Part shown: one piece after another, positions 1-10,790 of the stretch
Layout: each line of letters begins with the position of its first letter
How positions within the stretch are numbered: position 1 is the stretch's first letter
Source of the DNA: Gammaproteobacteria bacterium
Lineage (GTDB): Bacteria; Pseudomonadota; Gammaproteobacteria; Ga0077554; Ga007554
Direction of reading: 5' to 3'
DNA: 64,000 nt
Assembly: GCA_021731145.1 (NCBI GenBank)
Contig: JAKFXX010000030.1
Location: forward strand, 1 to 64,000
Position numbers and translations under genes: made by a program
Notes under the pieces: model-generated
Told to the model about the DNA's origin: nothing
Seen by the model: the letters and a program-made list of their open reading frames with translations, nothing else
The model's database searches: none

Positions 1-70
1 CCTCCGGCCCCGGTGCGGATTGCAAACTTATCTGCTAAATTAGCTAACCGGCATACATAAGGAGATCGCC

Positions 71-364
71 ATGGACCAGCCTCGTTTGATACTGAACACC
101 ACCGTGATTCTGGCCGCGCTGATGTTTTATGCGGGCCATGCCAAGGCCGCAGACCTCAATCAAGGTGAAAAACTCTACAAAGCCAACTGCTTTTCCTGTC
201 ATGATTCCAGCATACATACGCGACCCAATAGCATTATTCACTCGCTATCCGCGTTGAAAAAACGCGTACAGTTCTGCGAAAGCATGAACAAGCTGGGGTG
301 GTCTGACGCACAAAAAGGGGATGTCGTTGCCTATTTGAACACGGCCTTTTACAAATTCAAATAA
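71..364 (+). CDS. Small exported c-type cytochrome
   Basis: A 97-residue protein with an N-terminal signal peptide (hydrophobic residues about 7-22, cleavage likely after AKA near residue 26) and one heme-binding CFSCH motif near residues 40-44. It should be a monoheme electron carrier in the periplasm. The only Met after the heme site lies in CESMNKLGW and is the likely sixth heme ligand. The start is supported by AAGGAG about eight bases upstream of the ATG. It stands alone, convergent with the pnp operon and separated from it by a hairpin terminator. Which redox partner it serves cannot be told from the window. The cytochrome c assignment is firm and the subfamily is not. Confidence 0.85.
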   Translation: MDQPRLILNTTVILAALMFYAGHAKAADLNQGEKLYKANCFSCHDSSIHTRPNSIIHSLSALKKRVQFCESMNKLGWSDAQKGDVVAYLNTAFYKFK

Positions 365-562
365 ACCTTAAAACCTCTTCTTGCCCACGAAAAACACGAA
401 ATAAAACAAAAAAATGGACCGTTTCAGTAATTCACCGGATGGGTGGCAAGTAACTCGCGATATGCGCCTGAATATTTTCGGGCGTGTTTTCTCGTGGATA
501 ACTGAGTTTTCAGGGTAAACGCCATGACACAACTCCGGCATCGCACGCACCACACGCTGCCC

Positions 563-609
563 ACAAAAAAACGGGCCGGGAAGATGTCTCTCCCCGGCCC
601 GTTTTTTGT
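563..609. terminator. Bidirectional Rho-independent terminator between cytochrome c and pnp
   Basis: A perfect GC-rich stem (ACGGGCCGGG pairing with CCCGGCCCGT around an AAGATGTCTCT-like loop) is flanked by an A-tract on the left and a T-tract on the right, so it can end transcription from both sides. It lies just after the pnp stop codon on the minus strand. Confidence 0.85.
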
Positions 610-627
610 GGTACTTACACAGATCGC

Positions 628-2721
628 TTAGCTGTCTTTACCAACCGCTTTCATGCTCAGACGAATACGTCCCTGCTTATCTATCTCCAGCACCTTCACC
701 TTGATTACTTCGCCTTCGGTCAGCTTGTCACTGACGTTCTCGACGCGCTCATCCGAGATCTGGGAAATATGCACCAAACCATCCTTGCCAGGAAGTATGG
801 TTACGAAGGCGCCGAAATCCATCAGTTTTGACACCTTGCCTTCATAGACCCTGCCCACTTCCACATCGGCAGTGATCTCCTCGATGCGACGACGCGCCTC
901 CAATCCGGCGGCCTTGTCTACAGAAGCGATTTTCACCGTGCCGTCATCAGTGATATCAATGCTGGTGCCGGTCTCTTCGGTTAGCGCGCGAATGGTTGCG
1001 CCGCCCTTGCCGATCACATCACGGATGCGCTCGGGATTGATCTTGAAGGTGACGTAACGCGGTGCGTACTCAGACAGTTCGCCGCGCGGCTGGGAAAGCA
1101 CTGCATTCATATTGCCCAGGATGTGCAGACGCCCCTCCTTGGCCTGATCCAAGGCAACCGACATGATCTCACGAGTAATGCCGTCGATCTTGATGTCCAT
1201 TTGCAGGGCGGTAACGCCCCCTGTGGTCCCGGCAACCTTGAAATCCATGTCGCCCAGATGATCTTCATCGCCCAGGATGTCGCTGAGCACTGCAAAGCGC
1301 TCACCCTCTTTGATCAGGCCCATGGCAATACCGGCCACCGGCGCCTTGATCGGCACGCCGGCGTCCATCAGCGCCAAGCTGCTGCCGCACACCGAGGCCA
1401 TGGAGCTGGAACCGTTGGACTCGGTGATTTCGGAGACCACGCGGATTGCGTAAGGATAATCAATCATGTTCGGCATTACCGCTATGACACCTCGCTTGGC
1501 AAGGCGGCCATGGCCAATCTCGCGGCGCTTGGGGCTGCCGACCATACCGGTCTCGCCTGTGCATGAGGGCGGAAAGTTGTAGTGCAGCATGAAAGGCTCT
1601 TTGCGTTCGCCCTCAATCGCGTCGATCACCTGCGCATCACGTGCGGTGCCGAGCGTAGCCACTACCAGAGCCTGGGTCTCGCCACGCGTAAACAACGCGG
1701 AGCCATGGGCACGCGGCAATACGCCGGTGCGGATAGTGATAGGGCGGATGGAGCGGGTGTCGCGCCCGTCGATACGCGGCGCACCTTCCAGGATGCTATT
1801 GCGTACCAAACCACTTTCCAGCGACTCGACGGCGCCTTTGACGGCATCAGAAGCCCAAACAGGCTGAGCGCCTTCAGCGCACAGCTTGGCAACCACATCT
1901 TTGCGGATTTCCGAGAGGCGCTGCTGACGGACACGCTTTTCTTTAATCTGATAGGCTTCGGCTATCGCTCCACCGCAGGCGCTCTTGACCATTTCCTGCA
2001 AGTCAAGGTCCACCGCCGGAGGCTGCCAATCCCAGGCAGGCGTAGCCACTTCAGCGGCCAGTTCGCGTATCGCATTTACCGCAACCTGCAATTGTGCGTG
2101 ACCGAACATCACGGCATCCAGCATCACGGCTTCAGACAATTCGCGGGCCTCGGACTCCACCATCAACACCGCGCTTTCCGTACCGGCCACGACCAGATCC
2201 AGCTCGGAATCATTGAGCTGATCTTTGCCGGGGTTGAGAATATATTGGCCATCCTTATAACCCACGCGGGCAGCGCCCACCGGGCCAGCGAAGGGGAGGC
2301 CTGAGATCGCAACTGCGGCAGACGCACCCAGCATGGCGGGGATATCAGGGTCGATATTGGTGTCCAGCGAAACTACTGTGGCGATGATCTGGACTTCGTT
2401 GATAAACCCTTCAGGGAAGAGCGGGCGGAGCGGGCGGTCAATCAGGCGGGAGGTGAGGGTTTCTTTTTCGGTGGGGCGCCCTTCGCGCTTGAAAAATCCC
2501 CCAGGGATCTTGCCGGCGGAGTAAGTGCGCTCCTGGTAGTTGACCGTCAACGGAAAGAAGTCCCGGCCTGGCACGGCTGTTTTAACTCCAACACAGGTCA
2601 CCATAACCACTGTGTCGCCCATGCTGCACATCACGGCACCTGTGGCTTGGCGGGCAATTTCGCCCGTTTCAATCGTAACGTCGTGCGCGCCGTACTGGAA
2701 AACTTTTTTGATGAGGGTCAC
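628..2721 (-). CDS. pnp: Polyribonucleotide nucleotidyltransferase (PNPase)
   Basis: A phosphorolytic 3'-to-5' exoribonuclease of the RNA degradosome. The protein has two RNase PH-like domains (residues about 1-230 and 300-530), then KH (about 545-610, with [17 protein letters not shown]) and S1 (about 615-690, with [13 protein letters not shown]). I chose the GTG start at 2721: it gives about 697 residues, the usual family length, begins the conserved [10 protein letters not shown] segment, and is preceded by AAGGA seven bases upstream. A longer in-frame reading to TTG at 2760 has no such support. It is the last gene of the operon running from the initiator tRNA through rpsO. Confidence 0.97.
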   Translation of the reverse strand: MTLIKKVFQYGAHDVTIETGEIARQATGAVMCSMGDTVVMVTCVGVKTAVPGRDFFPLTVNYQERTYSAGKIPGGFFKREGRPTEKETLTSRLIDRPLRPLFPEGFINEVQIIATVVSLDTNIDPDIPAMLGASAAVAISGLPFAGPVGAARVGYKDGQYILNPGKDQLNDSELDLVVAGTESAVLMVESEARELSEAVMLDAVMFGHAQLQVAVNAIRELAAEVATPAWDWQPPAVDLDLQEMVKSACGGAIAEAYQIKEKRVRQQRLSEIRKDVVAKLCAEGAQPVWASDAVKGAVESLESGLVRNSILEGAPRIDGRDTRSIRPITIRTGVLPRAHGSALFTRGETQALVVATLGTARDAQVIDAIEGERKEPFMLHYNFPPSCTGETGMVGSPKRREIGHGRLAKRGVIAVMPNMIDYPYAIRVVSEITESNGSSSMASVCGSSLALMDAGVPIKAPVAGIAMGLIKEGERFAVLSDILGDEDHLGDMDFKVAGTTGGVTALQMDIKIDGITREIMSVALDQAKEGRLHILGNMNAVLSQPRGELSEYAPRYVTFKINPERIRDVIGKGGATIRALTEETGTSIDITDDGTVKIASVDKAAGLEARRRIEEITADVEVGRVYEGKVSKLMDFGAFVTILPGKDGLVHISQISDERVENVSDKLTEGEVIKVKVLEIDKQGRIRLSMKAVGKDS

Positions 2722-2772
2722 ATCCAATTCCTTAAAATAATCGCCAGGAGGCACCAGCAATCACCGGTATCT

Positions 2773-2794
2773 CCCACGTTTGCTGAAGCGTGGG
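2773..2794 (-). promoter_or_regulatory. Stem-loop in the pnp leader
   Basis: CCCACG pairs with CGTGGG around a ten-base loop in the rpsO-pnp interval, 50 bases upstream of the chosen pnp start. In enterobacteria a leader hairpin is cut by RNase III and mediates PNPase autocontrol. That this stem plays the same role is inference by position only. Confidence 0.35.
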
Positions 2795-2852
2795 CGCCTG
2801 ATTTATAGAGGCACCCTAAAGACCACACCCGCTCCCTGGAGGAGAATACAGA

Positions 2853-2880
2853 TATTAAAATCCCCTTTATTTCAAGGGGA
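2853..2880 (-). terminator. Weak terminator or attenuator after rpsO
   Basis: Read on the minus strand, TCCCCTTGAAATAAAGGGGA forms a seven-base-pair stem and is followed by TTTTAAT. It sits directly after the rpsO stop codon. It is probably a partial terminator, as found between rpsO and pnp in other bacteria. The U-tract is short, so read-through into pnp is expected. Confidence 0.55.
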
Positions 2881-2890
2881 ATAGCAGACG

Positions 2891-3160
2891 TTACCGGCGC
2901 AAACCAAGGCGCGCAATCAGATCGCGATAACGACCCAGATCGATTTTCTTGACATAGTCCAGCAGCTTTCTGCGCTGGCTCACCATGCGCAACAGACCCT
3001 GGCGAGAATGGTGATCCTTGCTATGGGCCTTAAAATGACCCGACAACTGGTCGATGCGCGCTGACAGCAGCGCTACCTGAACTTCCGGCGACCCCGTATC
3101 AGTAGCCGTACGTTGATACTGCTTGACAACCCCGCCCTTATTTTCGGCGCTCAGTGGCAT
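2891..3160 (-). CDS. rpsO: 30S ribosomal protein S15
   Basis: An 89-residue primary-binding protein of the small subunit that contacts 16S rRNA helices 20-22. The sequence carries the family segments [27 protein letters not shown] and [17 protein letters not shown]. The ATG at 3160 gives the standard length and has an AGAGGAAT ribosome site. Upstream in-frame codons would add 19 residues that do not resemble S15. It lies between truB and pnp as in other gammaproteobacteria. Confidence 0.97.
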   Translation of the reverse strand: MPLSAENKGGVVKQYQRTATDTGSPEVQVALLSARIDQLSGHFKAHSKDHHSRQGLLRMVSQRRKLLDYVKKIDLGRYRDLIARLGLRR

Positions 3161-3321
3161 GGTAATTCCTCTGTTATACTCACAAAATCGAAAACGGGCA
3201 TTGTACCCGCACAACATATCTGGTTACAAGACAAACCTGACCAAACCTATGTAATTTGCAACACAAAAAATCAGGACAGCACTCAACAAAGTCTACTTAA
3301 AAACACCTGACTACCCCTTGG

Positions 3322-4245
3322 CTAACCATCAATACAGCTAACAAGCCGCTTTGGGGCTACCCGGCCATCCTCAAGCATGCAGCCCACGCCCAGAAAACGC
3401 CGCTGGCGGGTATAAAGCTTCACCCAACCGCCAAGTGGGGCCTGGGACACCCGCACCGCCTGCCCCTGACGCAAAAAATAGGCCGCGTCGTCGGGCAGCA
3501 ATACATCCGGCCAATGCGCCAGCGCGCTATCCATCGGAAGCAACAAGCCATCCAGGCACGACAAACCTTCTTTCGCGCGCTCTTCGAGCGCATCAAGGGG
3601 CAGCATCTGTGCGCCATCAAACGGCCCCGCCCTGGTGCGACGCAACTCTGCCACATGGGCACCACACCCCAGCGCCTCACCGATATCCTCTGCCAGGACA
3701 CGGATGTAAGTCCCCTTGGAGCAGTCAACCTCGACCTCCACCAGATCACCATCAAGCTGTAACAGGGAGATCTTGTGAATAGTCACGCTACGCGATTGGC
3801 GCTCAACGACAATCCCCTGATGCGCCAGCTTGTATAAAGGCTGACCATTCTGCTTGATCGCGGAGTGCATTGGCGGCACCTGCTCAATCTGCCCGGTAAA
3901 ATCCGCCAGCACGCGCAGCAGACGCGGCCCATCGACCCCAGCAACAGGACGAACGGCCACTGCCGCACCTTCGGCATCGCCGGTGGTGGTCTTGATGCCG
4001 AGCTTGATGCGGACACGGTAGGATTTATCGGCATCCAACAGGAAGCCCGACATTTTGGTGGCATCACCCAGGCAAACCGGCAACAGGCCGGTAGCAAGCG
4101 GATCCAAACTGCCCGTATGCCCGGCTTTACGCGCCTGGAAGAGACGCTTTACCCGCTGCAAAGCGGAGTTGGAGCTAACGCCATAGGGCTTATCAAGCAG
4201 AATAATGCCATGAACATCACGGCGCGGCTGACGGGGACGATTCAT
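3322..4245 (-). CDS. truB: tRNA pseudouridine(55) synthase
   Basis: Makes pseudouridine 55 in the T-loop of tRNAs. The 307-residue protein has the catalytic block HTGSLDPLATGLLP (Asp near residue 48) after the N-terminal GIILLDKPYGVSSN, then the KSYRVRIKLG and CSKGTYIRVLAEDIG segments. The C-terminal 60-70 residues form the PUA-like RNA-binding part (LRQGQAVRV...). It sits between rbfA and rpsO in the translation operon. Confidence 0.97.
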   Translation of the reverse strand: MNRPRQPRRDVHGIILLDKPYGVSSNSALQRVKRLFQARKAGHTGSLDPLATGLLPVCLGDATKMSGFLLDADKSYRVRIKLGIKTTTGDAEGAAVAVRPVAGVDGPRLLRVLADFTGQIEQVPPMHSAIKQNGQPLYKLAHQGIVVERQSRSVTIHKISLLQLDGDLVEVEVDCSKGTYIRVLAEDIGEALGCGAHVAELRRTRAGPFDGAQMLPLDALEERAKEGLSCLDGLLLPMDSALAHWPDVLLPDDAAYFLRQGQAVRVSQAPLGGWVKLYTRQRRFLGVGCMLEDGRVAPKRLVSCIDG

Positions 4246-4299
4246 GCTTATATCAGGTTCAACAAATCAGAATGGCGGGTAATGTGCGTGCGACGCACG

Positions 4300-4677
4300 T
4301 CACTCATGCTCGTCAGGCGGCTTCCGCCCCTTGGCAACCGCCTCATCGATCAGAGCGCTCAGATTGGCCCCCTTTTCCACGGAAGCGTCATAGATAAAAG
4401 TCAGCGCTGGATTCACCCTCATGAGCACCCGTTGCGCCACCTCATGGCGCAAAAAACCTGCCGCGCCCTTCAGCACCTCCAACACCTCATCAACAGGGCG
4501 GACATTGCCAAACACGGTCACATAAACCTTGGCATGCTTCATATCCGAGGCAAGATCTACGCCTGACACGGTCACCATGCCGAGCCCAGGGTCGTTGATC
4601 TCCTGCTGAATCAATATCGCCAGCTCCCGCTGCAGCAGGGTGGCAACTCTCCGGGTGCGACTGTATTCTTTTGCCAT
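4300..4677 (-). CDS. rbfA: 30S ribosome-binding factor A
   Basis: A 125-residue KH-type factor needed for late maturation of the 16S rRNA 5' end and for cold adaptation. Recognisable segments are SRTRRVATLLQRELA, INDPGLGMVTVSGVDLASD and HAKVYVTVFG. It ends in a short polar tail. It lies between infB and truB, the usual order. Confidence 0.96.
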   Translation of the reverse strand: MAKEYSRTRRVATLLQRELAILIQQEINDPGLGMVTVSGVDLASDMKHAKVYVTVFGNVRPVDEVLEVLKGAAGFLRHEVAQRVLMRVNPALTFIYDASVEKGANLSALIDEAVAKGRKPPDEHE

Positions 4678-4737
4678 AAATTTAAATGTGCGTGGGGCTT
4701 GCGACTGACAACCGCGCCCCTTACACCGACTCCTGCT

Positions 4738-7302
4738 TTACAGCGTTCTGGCAACCTGCACCCGTTCATACACCTCGATGTGGTCGCCCGGCCTGACGTC
4801 ATTGTAATCCTTGACACCAATACCGCATTCCGTGCCGGCTCGAACCTCGTTCACATCGTCTTTAAAGCGGCGCAACGATTCCAACTGACCTTCGAAAATC
4901 ACCACATTGTTGCGCAATACGCGTATCGGGTTATTGCGGCGCACAGAGCCATCCACTACCAGACAGCCCGCAATCGCCCCCAGCTTAGGCGACTTGAACA
5001 CATCACGCACCTCGGCAAGACCGACAATCTGCTCCCTGATCTCGGGCGCAAGCATGCCGGAGATAGAGCGCTTAACCTCGTCAATAACATCATAGATCAC
5101 GCTGTAATAGTGCAGATCGACACCCGAATCCGCCGTCAAACGACGCGCAGAGGCATCGGCGCGCACATTGAACCCGATCAGGATCGCCTGCGAGGCAATC
5201 GCCAGATTGACATCCGATTCGTTAATGCCGCCCACACCGCTGGCGAGCACCTTCACCTGTACCTCGTCACTGGAAAGCCGTGTCAACGACTCCCTCAGCG
5301 CTTCGGCGCTGCCCTGCACGTCCGCCTTGATGACCAGATTCAGCGCATTGACCTTGCCCTTCTCCATTTGCGAGAAGACATCTTCCAGCTTGGTCGCCTG
5401 CTGGCGGGCAAGCTTCACATCACGGAACTTGCCTTGACGGAACAGCGCAATCTCACGCGCCTTGCGTTCCTCAGCCACCACCATGACATGATCGCCCGCA
5501 TTGGGGGTGCCGGACAAACCGAGCACCACCACCGGAACAGACGGCCCGGCCTCCTCGATATTATTGCCGTTTTCATCGAACATGGCGCGCACTCGCCCAT
5601 ATTCCTGACCACTCAGCAGGATATCGCCCTTACGCAGCGTACCGTTCTTCACCAGCACGGTGGCTACCGGGCCACGCCCCTTGTCCAGACTGGACTCAAC
5701 CACGACGCCCGATGCCGGGCAATCCCTCACGGCGGTCAACTCCATCACTTCCGACTGAACCAGGATATTGTCCAGCAAGGTATCAACCCCTTCACCAGTC
5801 TTGGCGGACACATTGGTGAAAATCGTGTCGCCCCCCCATTCTTCGGGGACCACTCCGCGCTGTACCAGCTCCTGCTTGACACGCTCCGGATCAACGCCCG
5901 GCTTGTCGATCTTGTTCACAGCGACTACCAGCGCCACACCCGCCGCCTTGGCGTGCTCAATGGCTTCGATAGTTTGCGGCATCACACCATCATCGGCGGC
6001 CACCACCAGCACCACGATATCGGTCACTTTGGCGCCACGGGCGCGCATCGCGGTAAACGCCTCATGACCCGGCGTATCCAGGAAAGTAATCATGCCCTTA
6101 TCGGTTTCTACATGGTAGGCGCCGACATGCTGAGTGATGCCCCCGGCCTCGCCTGCGGCGACCTTGGCGCGGCGAATGTAATCGAGCAATGAGGTCTTGC
6201 CGTGATCGACATGGCCCATGATAGTCACCACCGGGGCTCGCGTCGCCTGCTCCCCTGTCACGGTCTCGGCCTTGGCCAGATCTTCTTCCAGCGCGCTTTC
6301 ACGCAGCAGCTTGGGAATATGGCCCAACTCCTCGACAACAACCGCCGCCGTCTCCTGATCAATCACCTGATTGATCGTGACCATACTACCCATTTTCATC
6401 ATGAGCTTGATCACTTCAACCGCCTTGACGGACATCTTTTGAGCGAGCTCGGCAACCGTAATGGTTTCCGGCACGCTGACCTCGCGCACAACCGGCGCGG
6501 TGGGTCTTTCAAAGCCGTGCTTGGCAGCAGGGGCGCCAAACGGGGCAGGCCTGCCCCTGACTTTCTTTTTACGATGGCCGGACTTATCCGCCGATACATG
6601 CAACTCGCTGCGGCCATACTTGGTTGACCGCTCGTCCTTCTCGTCACGATGCTTGACTTTTTTGGCCGCCTGCTCACGCTCGGCCGTTTCTGTTTTAGGC
6701 TTTACTACCGCCGGCTTTGCTGCTTGCTCAGCGACACGCTTCGTCTCTTGCTCGGCCTTCAGACGCGTTTCCTGTTCGGCTTTGAGCTTAATCTCCTGCT
6801 CTGCCTTGAGCTTCGCTTCCTGCTCAGCCTGGAGCTTGGCTTCCTGCTCCTGCCTTGCAAGCGCCTCGGCCTTTTGTTTTTCTTCCAGCTCTCTTTGCTG
6901 CTGAGCCTCTTCCTGCAAGCCCCGGCCCGCAACTTCCCCGCGCTCAGCGGCCTGACTTTCGATGCGCGCGTTCTCTTCAGCGGCAACAACACTGCGCTTG
7001 ACATAGGTGCGCTTGCCACGCACCTCGACGTTCACCGTTTTTGCTTTGCCCGGTGCGCCAGCCTGCTTTAATTCACTGACAATTTTGCGCTTCAGCGTGA
7101 CCTTCTTGGGTTCCGCCACAACCAGAGACTCATCGGACCCGTGCGCCTGTCGCAAGTAGCCCAACAACTGCAGCTTTTCCTTGTCGCTGATCGCTTCATC
7201 CGCGCCCTTTGCCGGCAGCCCTGCCGCCCCCAACTGCGTCAGCAGGCGATCAACAGGGATGCCCACGGCATTGGCAAACTGTTCAATTGTTACTTGCGAC
7301 AT
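4738..7302 (-). CDS. infB: Translation initiation factor IF-2
   Basis: The GTPase that places initiator tRNA on the ribosome. In 854 residues one sees the N-terminal IF2_N domain (about 1-55), a second small domain with TYVKRS, a long charged linker, another IF2_N domain (about 285-335), then the G domain with [16 protein letters not shown] and NKIDKP, and beta-barrel domains to the end. The linker holds a tandem octapeptide repeat (KLKAEQEx, about five copies, residues about 150-195) that would form a charged helix. It is cotranscribed with nusA (27-base gap) and rbfA. Confidence 0.97.
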   Translation of the reverse strand: MSQVTIEQFANAVGIPVDRLLTQLGAAGLPAKGADEAISDKEKLQLLGYLRQAHGSDESLVVAEPKKVTLKRKIVSELKQAGAPGKAKTVNVEVRGKRTYVKRSVVAAEENARIESQAAERGEVAGRGLQEEAQQQRELEEKQKAEALARQEQEAKLQAEQEAKLKAEQEIKLKAEQETRLKAEQETKRVAEQAAKPAVVKPKTETAEREQAAKKVKHRDEKDERSTKYGRSELHVSADKSGHRKKKVRGRPAPFGAPAAKHGFERPTAPVVREVSVPETITVAELAQKMSVKAVEVIKLMMKMGSMVTINQVIDQETAAVVVEELGHIPKLLRESALEEDLAKAETVTGEQATRAPVVTIMGHVDHGKTSLLDYIRRAKVAAGEAGGITQHVGAYHVETDKGMITFLDTPGHEAFTAMRARGAKVTDIVVLVVAADDGVMPQTIEAIEHAKAAGVALVVAVNKIDKPGVDPERVKQELVQRGVVPEEWGGDTIFTNVSAKTGEGVDTLLDNILVQSEVMELTAVRDCPASGVVVESSLDKGRGPVATVLVKNGTLRKGDILLSGQEYGRVRAMFDENGNNIEEAGPSVPVVVLGLSGTPNAGDHVMVVAEERKAREIALFRQGKFRDVKLARQQATKLEDVFSQMEKGKVNALNLVIKADVQGSAEALRESLTRLSSDEVQVKVLASGVGGINESDVNLAIASQAILIGFNVRADASARRLTADSGVDLHYYSVIYDVIDEVKRSISGMLAPEIREQIVGLAEVRDVFKSPKLGAIAGCLVVDGSVRRNNPIRVLRNNVVIFEGQLESLRRFKDDVNEVRAGTECGIGVKDYNDVRPGDHIEVYERVQVARTL

Positions 7303-7329
7303 TCCACTCTCCTGCCCTTTACAATCCGG

Positions 7330-8820
7330 TTACTGCGCCGCAAACCAATGTGCGCGCGCGGCCATGATTAACTTGCCTGCAAGGACCGCATCCACATCAT
7401 CAATGGCCGTCAACTCATCCACCGACTGCTCCGCCAGATCTTCCCGCGTCACCACGCCACGCTCGGCGAGGAGGTAGGCCAAGCGCGGGTCCATGCCCTC
7501 CACCTCAAGCAAATCAGCGGCAGGCGCGGCCTTTTCCAGATTCTCTTCGCTGGCAATGGCGCGGGTCAGCAACACGTCCCGCGCCCGGTTGCGCAGCTCA
7601 TTGACAATATCCTCATCAAACTCTTCAATCTGCAACATCTCGTGAGCAGGCACATAGGCGACCTCTTCGATGCTGGAAAACCCCTCCTGCACCAGGATAG
7701 CCGCCACTTCCTCGTCAACATCAAGCTGCTCAACGAACATCGCCAGCGTCGTTTGCGCCTCGGCCTCGCTCTTGGCCTCGGCCTGGCCTTCGGTCATGAC
7801 ATTCAGCTCCCAGCCCGTCAGATAGCTGGCCAGGCGCACATTTTGTCCGCCACGGCCAATCGCCTGCGACAGATTATCCTCCGCCACCGCAACATCCATG
7901 CCGTGCGCGTCTTCATCCACCACGATGGACGTGACCTCCGCTGGTGACATGGCGTTAATGACAAACTGCGCGGGATTTTCATTCCACAGCACGATATCAA
8001 TGCGCTCGCCCGCCAGCTCATTGGAAACCGCCTGCACACGCGAGCCGCGCATACCGACACAGGCACCCACAGGATCAATGCGCGGGTCATTCGACCTTAC
8101 CGCGATCTTCGCCCGCAAGCCGGGATCTCGGGCTGCGCCCATGATATCAATCAAACCCTCGCCCGCCTCGGGCACTTCGAGCTTAAACAGTTCGATAAGG
8201 AATTCGGGTGCCGTGCGGCTTATGAAAATCTGGGGGCCACGGCTCTCTGAACGCACTTCGCGCAGATAGCCGCGCAGGCGATCGCCGGACCGCACGGCCT
8301 CGCGCGGAATCATGTCTTCGCGGTTGATCAGCGCCTCGGCATTGCCGCCCAGATCAAGTGTGATACCGCCACGGTCCGCGCGCTTAACAACGCCCGTCAC
8401 CAATTGGCCTATGCGGCTTCTATAGGCATCCACGACCTGCGAGCGCTCTGCCTCGCGCACTTTCTGCACAATCACCTGCTTGGCGGTTTGCGCGGCGATG
8501 CGGCCAAAGGAGACAGACTCCATCGGCTCTTCGATGTATTCGCCAACAACCGCCGCAGAGTCTTTCTTGCACGCTTCGCTCAGGGCAATCTCTTTTTCAG
8601 GATACTCGATCTCTGCGGCATCATCGATCACCAGCCAGCGGCGAAAGGTCTCGTAATCACCTGTCGCACGATCAATCGCAACGCGCACGTCGACTTCACT
8701 CTCGTAGCGCTTCTTGGTCGCCATGGCAAGCGCGGCCTCGATGGCGCCGAAAATGACTTCTTTGCCGACGCCCTTCTCGTTGGACACCGCATCAACAACC
8801 AGCAAAATTTCTTTGTTCAT
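7330..8820 (-). CDS. nusA: Transcription termination/antitermination factor NusA
   Basis: An RNA polymerase-binding factor controlling pausing, termination and rRNA antitermination. In 496 residues the N-terminal RNAP-binding domain (about 1-125) is followed by S1 (about 130-200, [21 protein letters not shown]), KH1 and KH2 (about 200-345, including [22 protein letters not shown] and [15 protein letters not shown]) and two acidic helix-hairpin repeats (about 360-490), the full gammaproteobacterial architecture. It is preceded by rimP and followed by infB. Confidence 0.97.
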   Translation of the reverse strand: MNKEILLVVDAVSNEKGVGKEVIFGAIEAALAMATKKRYESEVDVRVAIDRATGDYETFRRWLVIDDAAEIEYPEKEIALSEACKKDSAAVVGEYIEEPMESVSFGRIAAQTAKQVIVQKVREAERSQVVDAYRSRIGQLVTGVVKRADRGGITLDLGGNAEALINREDMIPREAVRSGDRLRGYLREVRSESRGPQIFISRTAPEFLIELFKLEVPEAGEGLIDIMGAARDPGLRAKIAVRSNDPRIDPVGACVGMRGSRVQAVSNELAGERIDIVLWNENPAQFVINAMSPAEVTSIVVDEDAHGMDVAVAEDNLSQAIGRGGQNVRLASYLTGWELNVMTEGQAEAKSEAEAQTTLAMFVEQLDVDEEVAAILVQEGFSSIEEVAYVPAHEMLQIEEFDEDIVNELRNRARDVLLTRAIASEENLEKAAPAADLLEVEGMDPRLAYLLAERGVVTREDLAEQSVDELTAIDDVDAVLAGKLIMAARAHWFAAQ

Positions 8821-8880
8821 GATTCCCGCCCTTGGATCATTCGCTCACAATACAGCAGCCGGGTTTCAACACATCCCGGC

Positions 8881-9342
8881 TTAATCAAATTCGGGCACCA
8901 AACGTGCCACTTCTATCTTATCCAGCGGCAAAGACAACGCCTTGCCGTCTTCTTCGATCAGCACATTGCCATCCTGCACGCCCTGCAGCACACCGGTGAA
9001 ATTGCGCCGCCCCTCAAGCAAAGAGTCCAGGCGCAGCTTGATCCGCCTTCCCGTAAAACGGATAAAGTGTTCAACATTGAACAGCAATCGATCCGCTCCA
9101 GGCGACGACACTTCCAGCGAGTACTGGCCGGAGATAGGGTCTTCCACGTCCAGCAAACCGTCCACCTGATGACTGACGCGCTGGCAATCATCAATAGTAA
9201 CGCCATCCGGGGCGTCAATGTAGATGCGCAGCAGTGAATGCCGCCCCTGCGGCAGGTATTCTATGCCGACCAGCTCGTACCCCAGCACGGTTACCGCCGG
9301 TTCAATCAGCTTCTGCAAGCCTAACGGTGCCTGACGTATCAT
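8881..9342 (-). CDS. rimP: Ribosome maturation factor RimP
   Basis: A 153-residue 30S assembly factor. Diagnostic segments are LGYELVGIEY, LRIYIDAPDGVTIDDCQRVSHQV and YSLEVSSPGADRLL, with an SH3-like C-terminal part. It is the first protein gene after the initiator tRNA. Two consecutive hairpin terminators lie between the tRNA and this gene, so its expression probably depends on read-through or a separate promoter. Confidence 0.96.
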   Translation of the reverse strand: MIRQAPLGLQKLIEPAVTVLGYELVGIEYLPQGRHSLLRIYIDAPDGVTIDDCQRVSHQVDGLLDVEDPISGQYSLEVSSPGADRLLFNVEHFIRFTGRRIKLRLDSLLEGRRNFTGVLQGVQDGNVLIEEDGKALSLPLDKIEVARLVPEFD

Positions 9343-9363
9343 TTATTGAACGACCCGCTAAAA

Positions 9364-9384
9364 CAAAAAAAGGGCCAACGGCCC
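9364..9384 (-). terminator. Terminator-like hairpin just upstream of rimP
   Basis: On the minus strand GGGCCGTTGGCCC is followed by a run of seven T. It ends only about 20 bases before the rimP start codon, so it may act as an attenuator of the rimP-nusA-infB operon rather than as a simple end point. Confidence 0.6.
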
Positions 9385-9453
9385 ACTCCAAAAAACCAGA
9401 ATTCTATACCGTCCCGGCTTTTTTCAGCAACACGCCACAGGCCGACAAAAAAC

Positions 9454-9476
9454 AAAGCCCCGAATAACGGGGCTTT
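9454..9476. terminator. Terminator after the initiator tRNA
   Basis: AAAGCCCCG pairs with CGGGGCTTT around a five-base loop. Poly-T-rich sequence follows on both strands (GTTTTTTG on minus, TTTTTGTTG on plus). It lies 12 bases past the 3' end of the tRNA gene on the minus strand. Confidence 0.8.
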
Positions 9477-9488
9477 TTGTTGTTATTG

Positions 9489-9565
9489 TGGTAGCGGGGG
9501 CAGGATTTGAACCTGCGACCTTCGGGTTATGAGCCCGACGAGCTGCCAGACTGCTCCACCCCGCA
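9489..9565 (-). tRNA. Initiator tRNA-fMet (CAT anticodon)
   Basis: A 77-nt gene with encoded CCA. Its anticodon loop CTCATAA lies in a stem with three consecutive G:C pairs (GGG/CCC), the hallmark of initiator tRNA. Positions 1 and 72 are T and T and cannot pair, also an initiator feature. The T-loop GGTTCAAATCC is intact. It is the first gene of the rimP-nusA-infB operon, the position of metY in E. coli. Confidence 0.96.
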
Positions 9566-9660
9566 TCAACATGTGCATATAGTACACGAGCAGGGGTGGT
9601 TCATTCAAGTGTTCATTGGAAATAAACCGTAATCTTCGGCAGAAAATGCACACGCCCGCG

Positions 9661-10050
9661 TCAAGATGCGTCTTTGACAAGCAGCGTAACAAACGCCACG
9701 GCATAGTCCTGCTCATCCGCAATACTAAGATGCCCCTCGCCTACACCCATTTCATGCATCAACTCTTCCGCCCGTCCGTTATATACCAGAAACGGCCTAC
9801 CCTTTCCATCGTGGGCCACCCCGATGTGGCATAGGCTCAACCCATCCCGGAAACCGGTGCCTAGCGCTTTGGCAGCCGCTTCTTTAGCGGCGAAACGTTT
9901 GGCGAGAAAATGAGCGGGGCGGCTGGTTGCGGAAAACTCCCGAAACTCATCCTCGGTCAATATGCGGCGCGCAAATTTGTCGCCATAGCGCTCCAGGTTG
10001 CCGCGCATTCTGTCAACGCGGACGATGTCCGTGCCGATACCAAAGATCAC
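9661..10050 (-). CDS. acpS: Holo-[acyl-carrier-protein] synthase
   Basis: Transfers 4'-phosphopantetheine from CoA to ACP. The 129-residue protein has the Mg-binding [11 protein letters not shown] start and the [19 protein letters not shown] signature (Asp near 8, Glu near 57). The start overlaps the end of pdxJ by four bases, so the two are translationally coupled. Confidence 0.97.
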   Translation of the reverse strand: MIFGIGTDIVRVDRMRGNLERYGDKFARRILTEDEFREFSATSRPAHFLAKRFAAKEAAAKALGTGFRDGLSLCHIGVAHDGKGRPFLVYNGRAEELMHEMGVGEGHLSIADEQDYAVAFVTLLVKDAS

Positions 10051-10790
10051 GCTCGACGCGCCTCCATCATCAGCCGCTTCATCTCTCTAACGGCCCCTTG
10101 CAGACCGGTAAAAAGGGCGCGGGCGATGATGGCATGACCGATATTCAGCTCACGGACACCTTGCAGCGCGGCAATTGGGGAAATGTTCTGGTAGTTCAGG
10201 CCATGCCCGGCGTTGACTTGCAGACCAGCCTTAATCCCCTGCTCTACCGCTGCGCCGATGCGTTGTAACTCCCGCTCGCGCGCAATGTAATCCGTGGTGT
10301 CGGCATAGTGGCCGGTGTGAATTTCAATCGCTGGGGCACCTGCACGCGCGGCGGCATCCACCTGGCGGGCATCGGCGTCGATAAACAGCGAGACGCGGCA
10401 GCCTGCTTCGCGCAACCGCGCACAGGCATCGGTGATGCGCGGCAGTTGTCCGGCCACATCCAGCCCGCCTTCCGTCGTCAATTCTTCACGGCGCTCGGGC
10501 ACCAGGCAACAATCTTCGGGCTTGATACGCTCGGCAATCCCCAGCATGGCATCGGTAACCGCCATTTCCAGATTCATGCGGGTGAGCAGTATCCCCTTGA
10601 GCAACTCAACGTCCCGCTCCTGGATATGGCGGCGGTCCTCACGCAGGTGGAGCGTAATGCTGTCCGCGCCTGCCTGCTCGGCCTCGATGGCAGCCTGAAT
10701 GGGCTCGGGGTAGCGGGTGCCGCGCGCCTGACGCAGCGTGGCAACGTGGTCGATGTTGACCCCCAGCAAGATGTCCCGATATTGATTCAT
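10047..10790 (-). CDS. pdxJ: Pyridoxine 5'-phosphate synthase
   Basis: Condenses 1-deoxyxylulose 5-phosphate with 3-amino-2-oxopropyl phosphate, the last ring-forming step of vitamin B6 synthesis. The 247-residue TIM barrel shows [46 protein letters not shown] and [13 protein letters not shown]. It overlaps recO upstream and acpS downstream by four bases each. Confidence 0.97.
   Translation of the reverse strand: MNQYRDILLGVNIDHVATLRQARGTRYPEPIQAAIEAEQAGADSITLHLREDRRHIQERDVELLKGILLTRMNLEMAVTDAMLGIAERIKPEDCCLVPERREELTTEGGLDVAGQLPRITDACARLREAGCRVSLFIDADARQVDAAARAGAPAIEIHTGHYADTTDYIARERELQRIGAAVEQGIKAGLQVNAGHGLNYQNISPIAALQGVRELNIGHAIIARALFTGLQGAVREMKRLMMEARRA

Noticed and set aside
1123-2304. 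Long plus-strand ORFs opposite pnp (such as 1582-2304)
   Set aside because: They are antisense shadows of pnp, with His/Arg/Gln-rich low-quality translation and no ribosome site; pnp is certain.
4699-6192. A 497-codon plus-strand ORF opposite infB
   Set aside because: It is the antisense frame of the GTPase and barrel domains of infB, and no family is recognisable.
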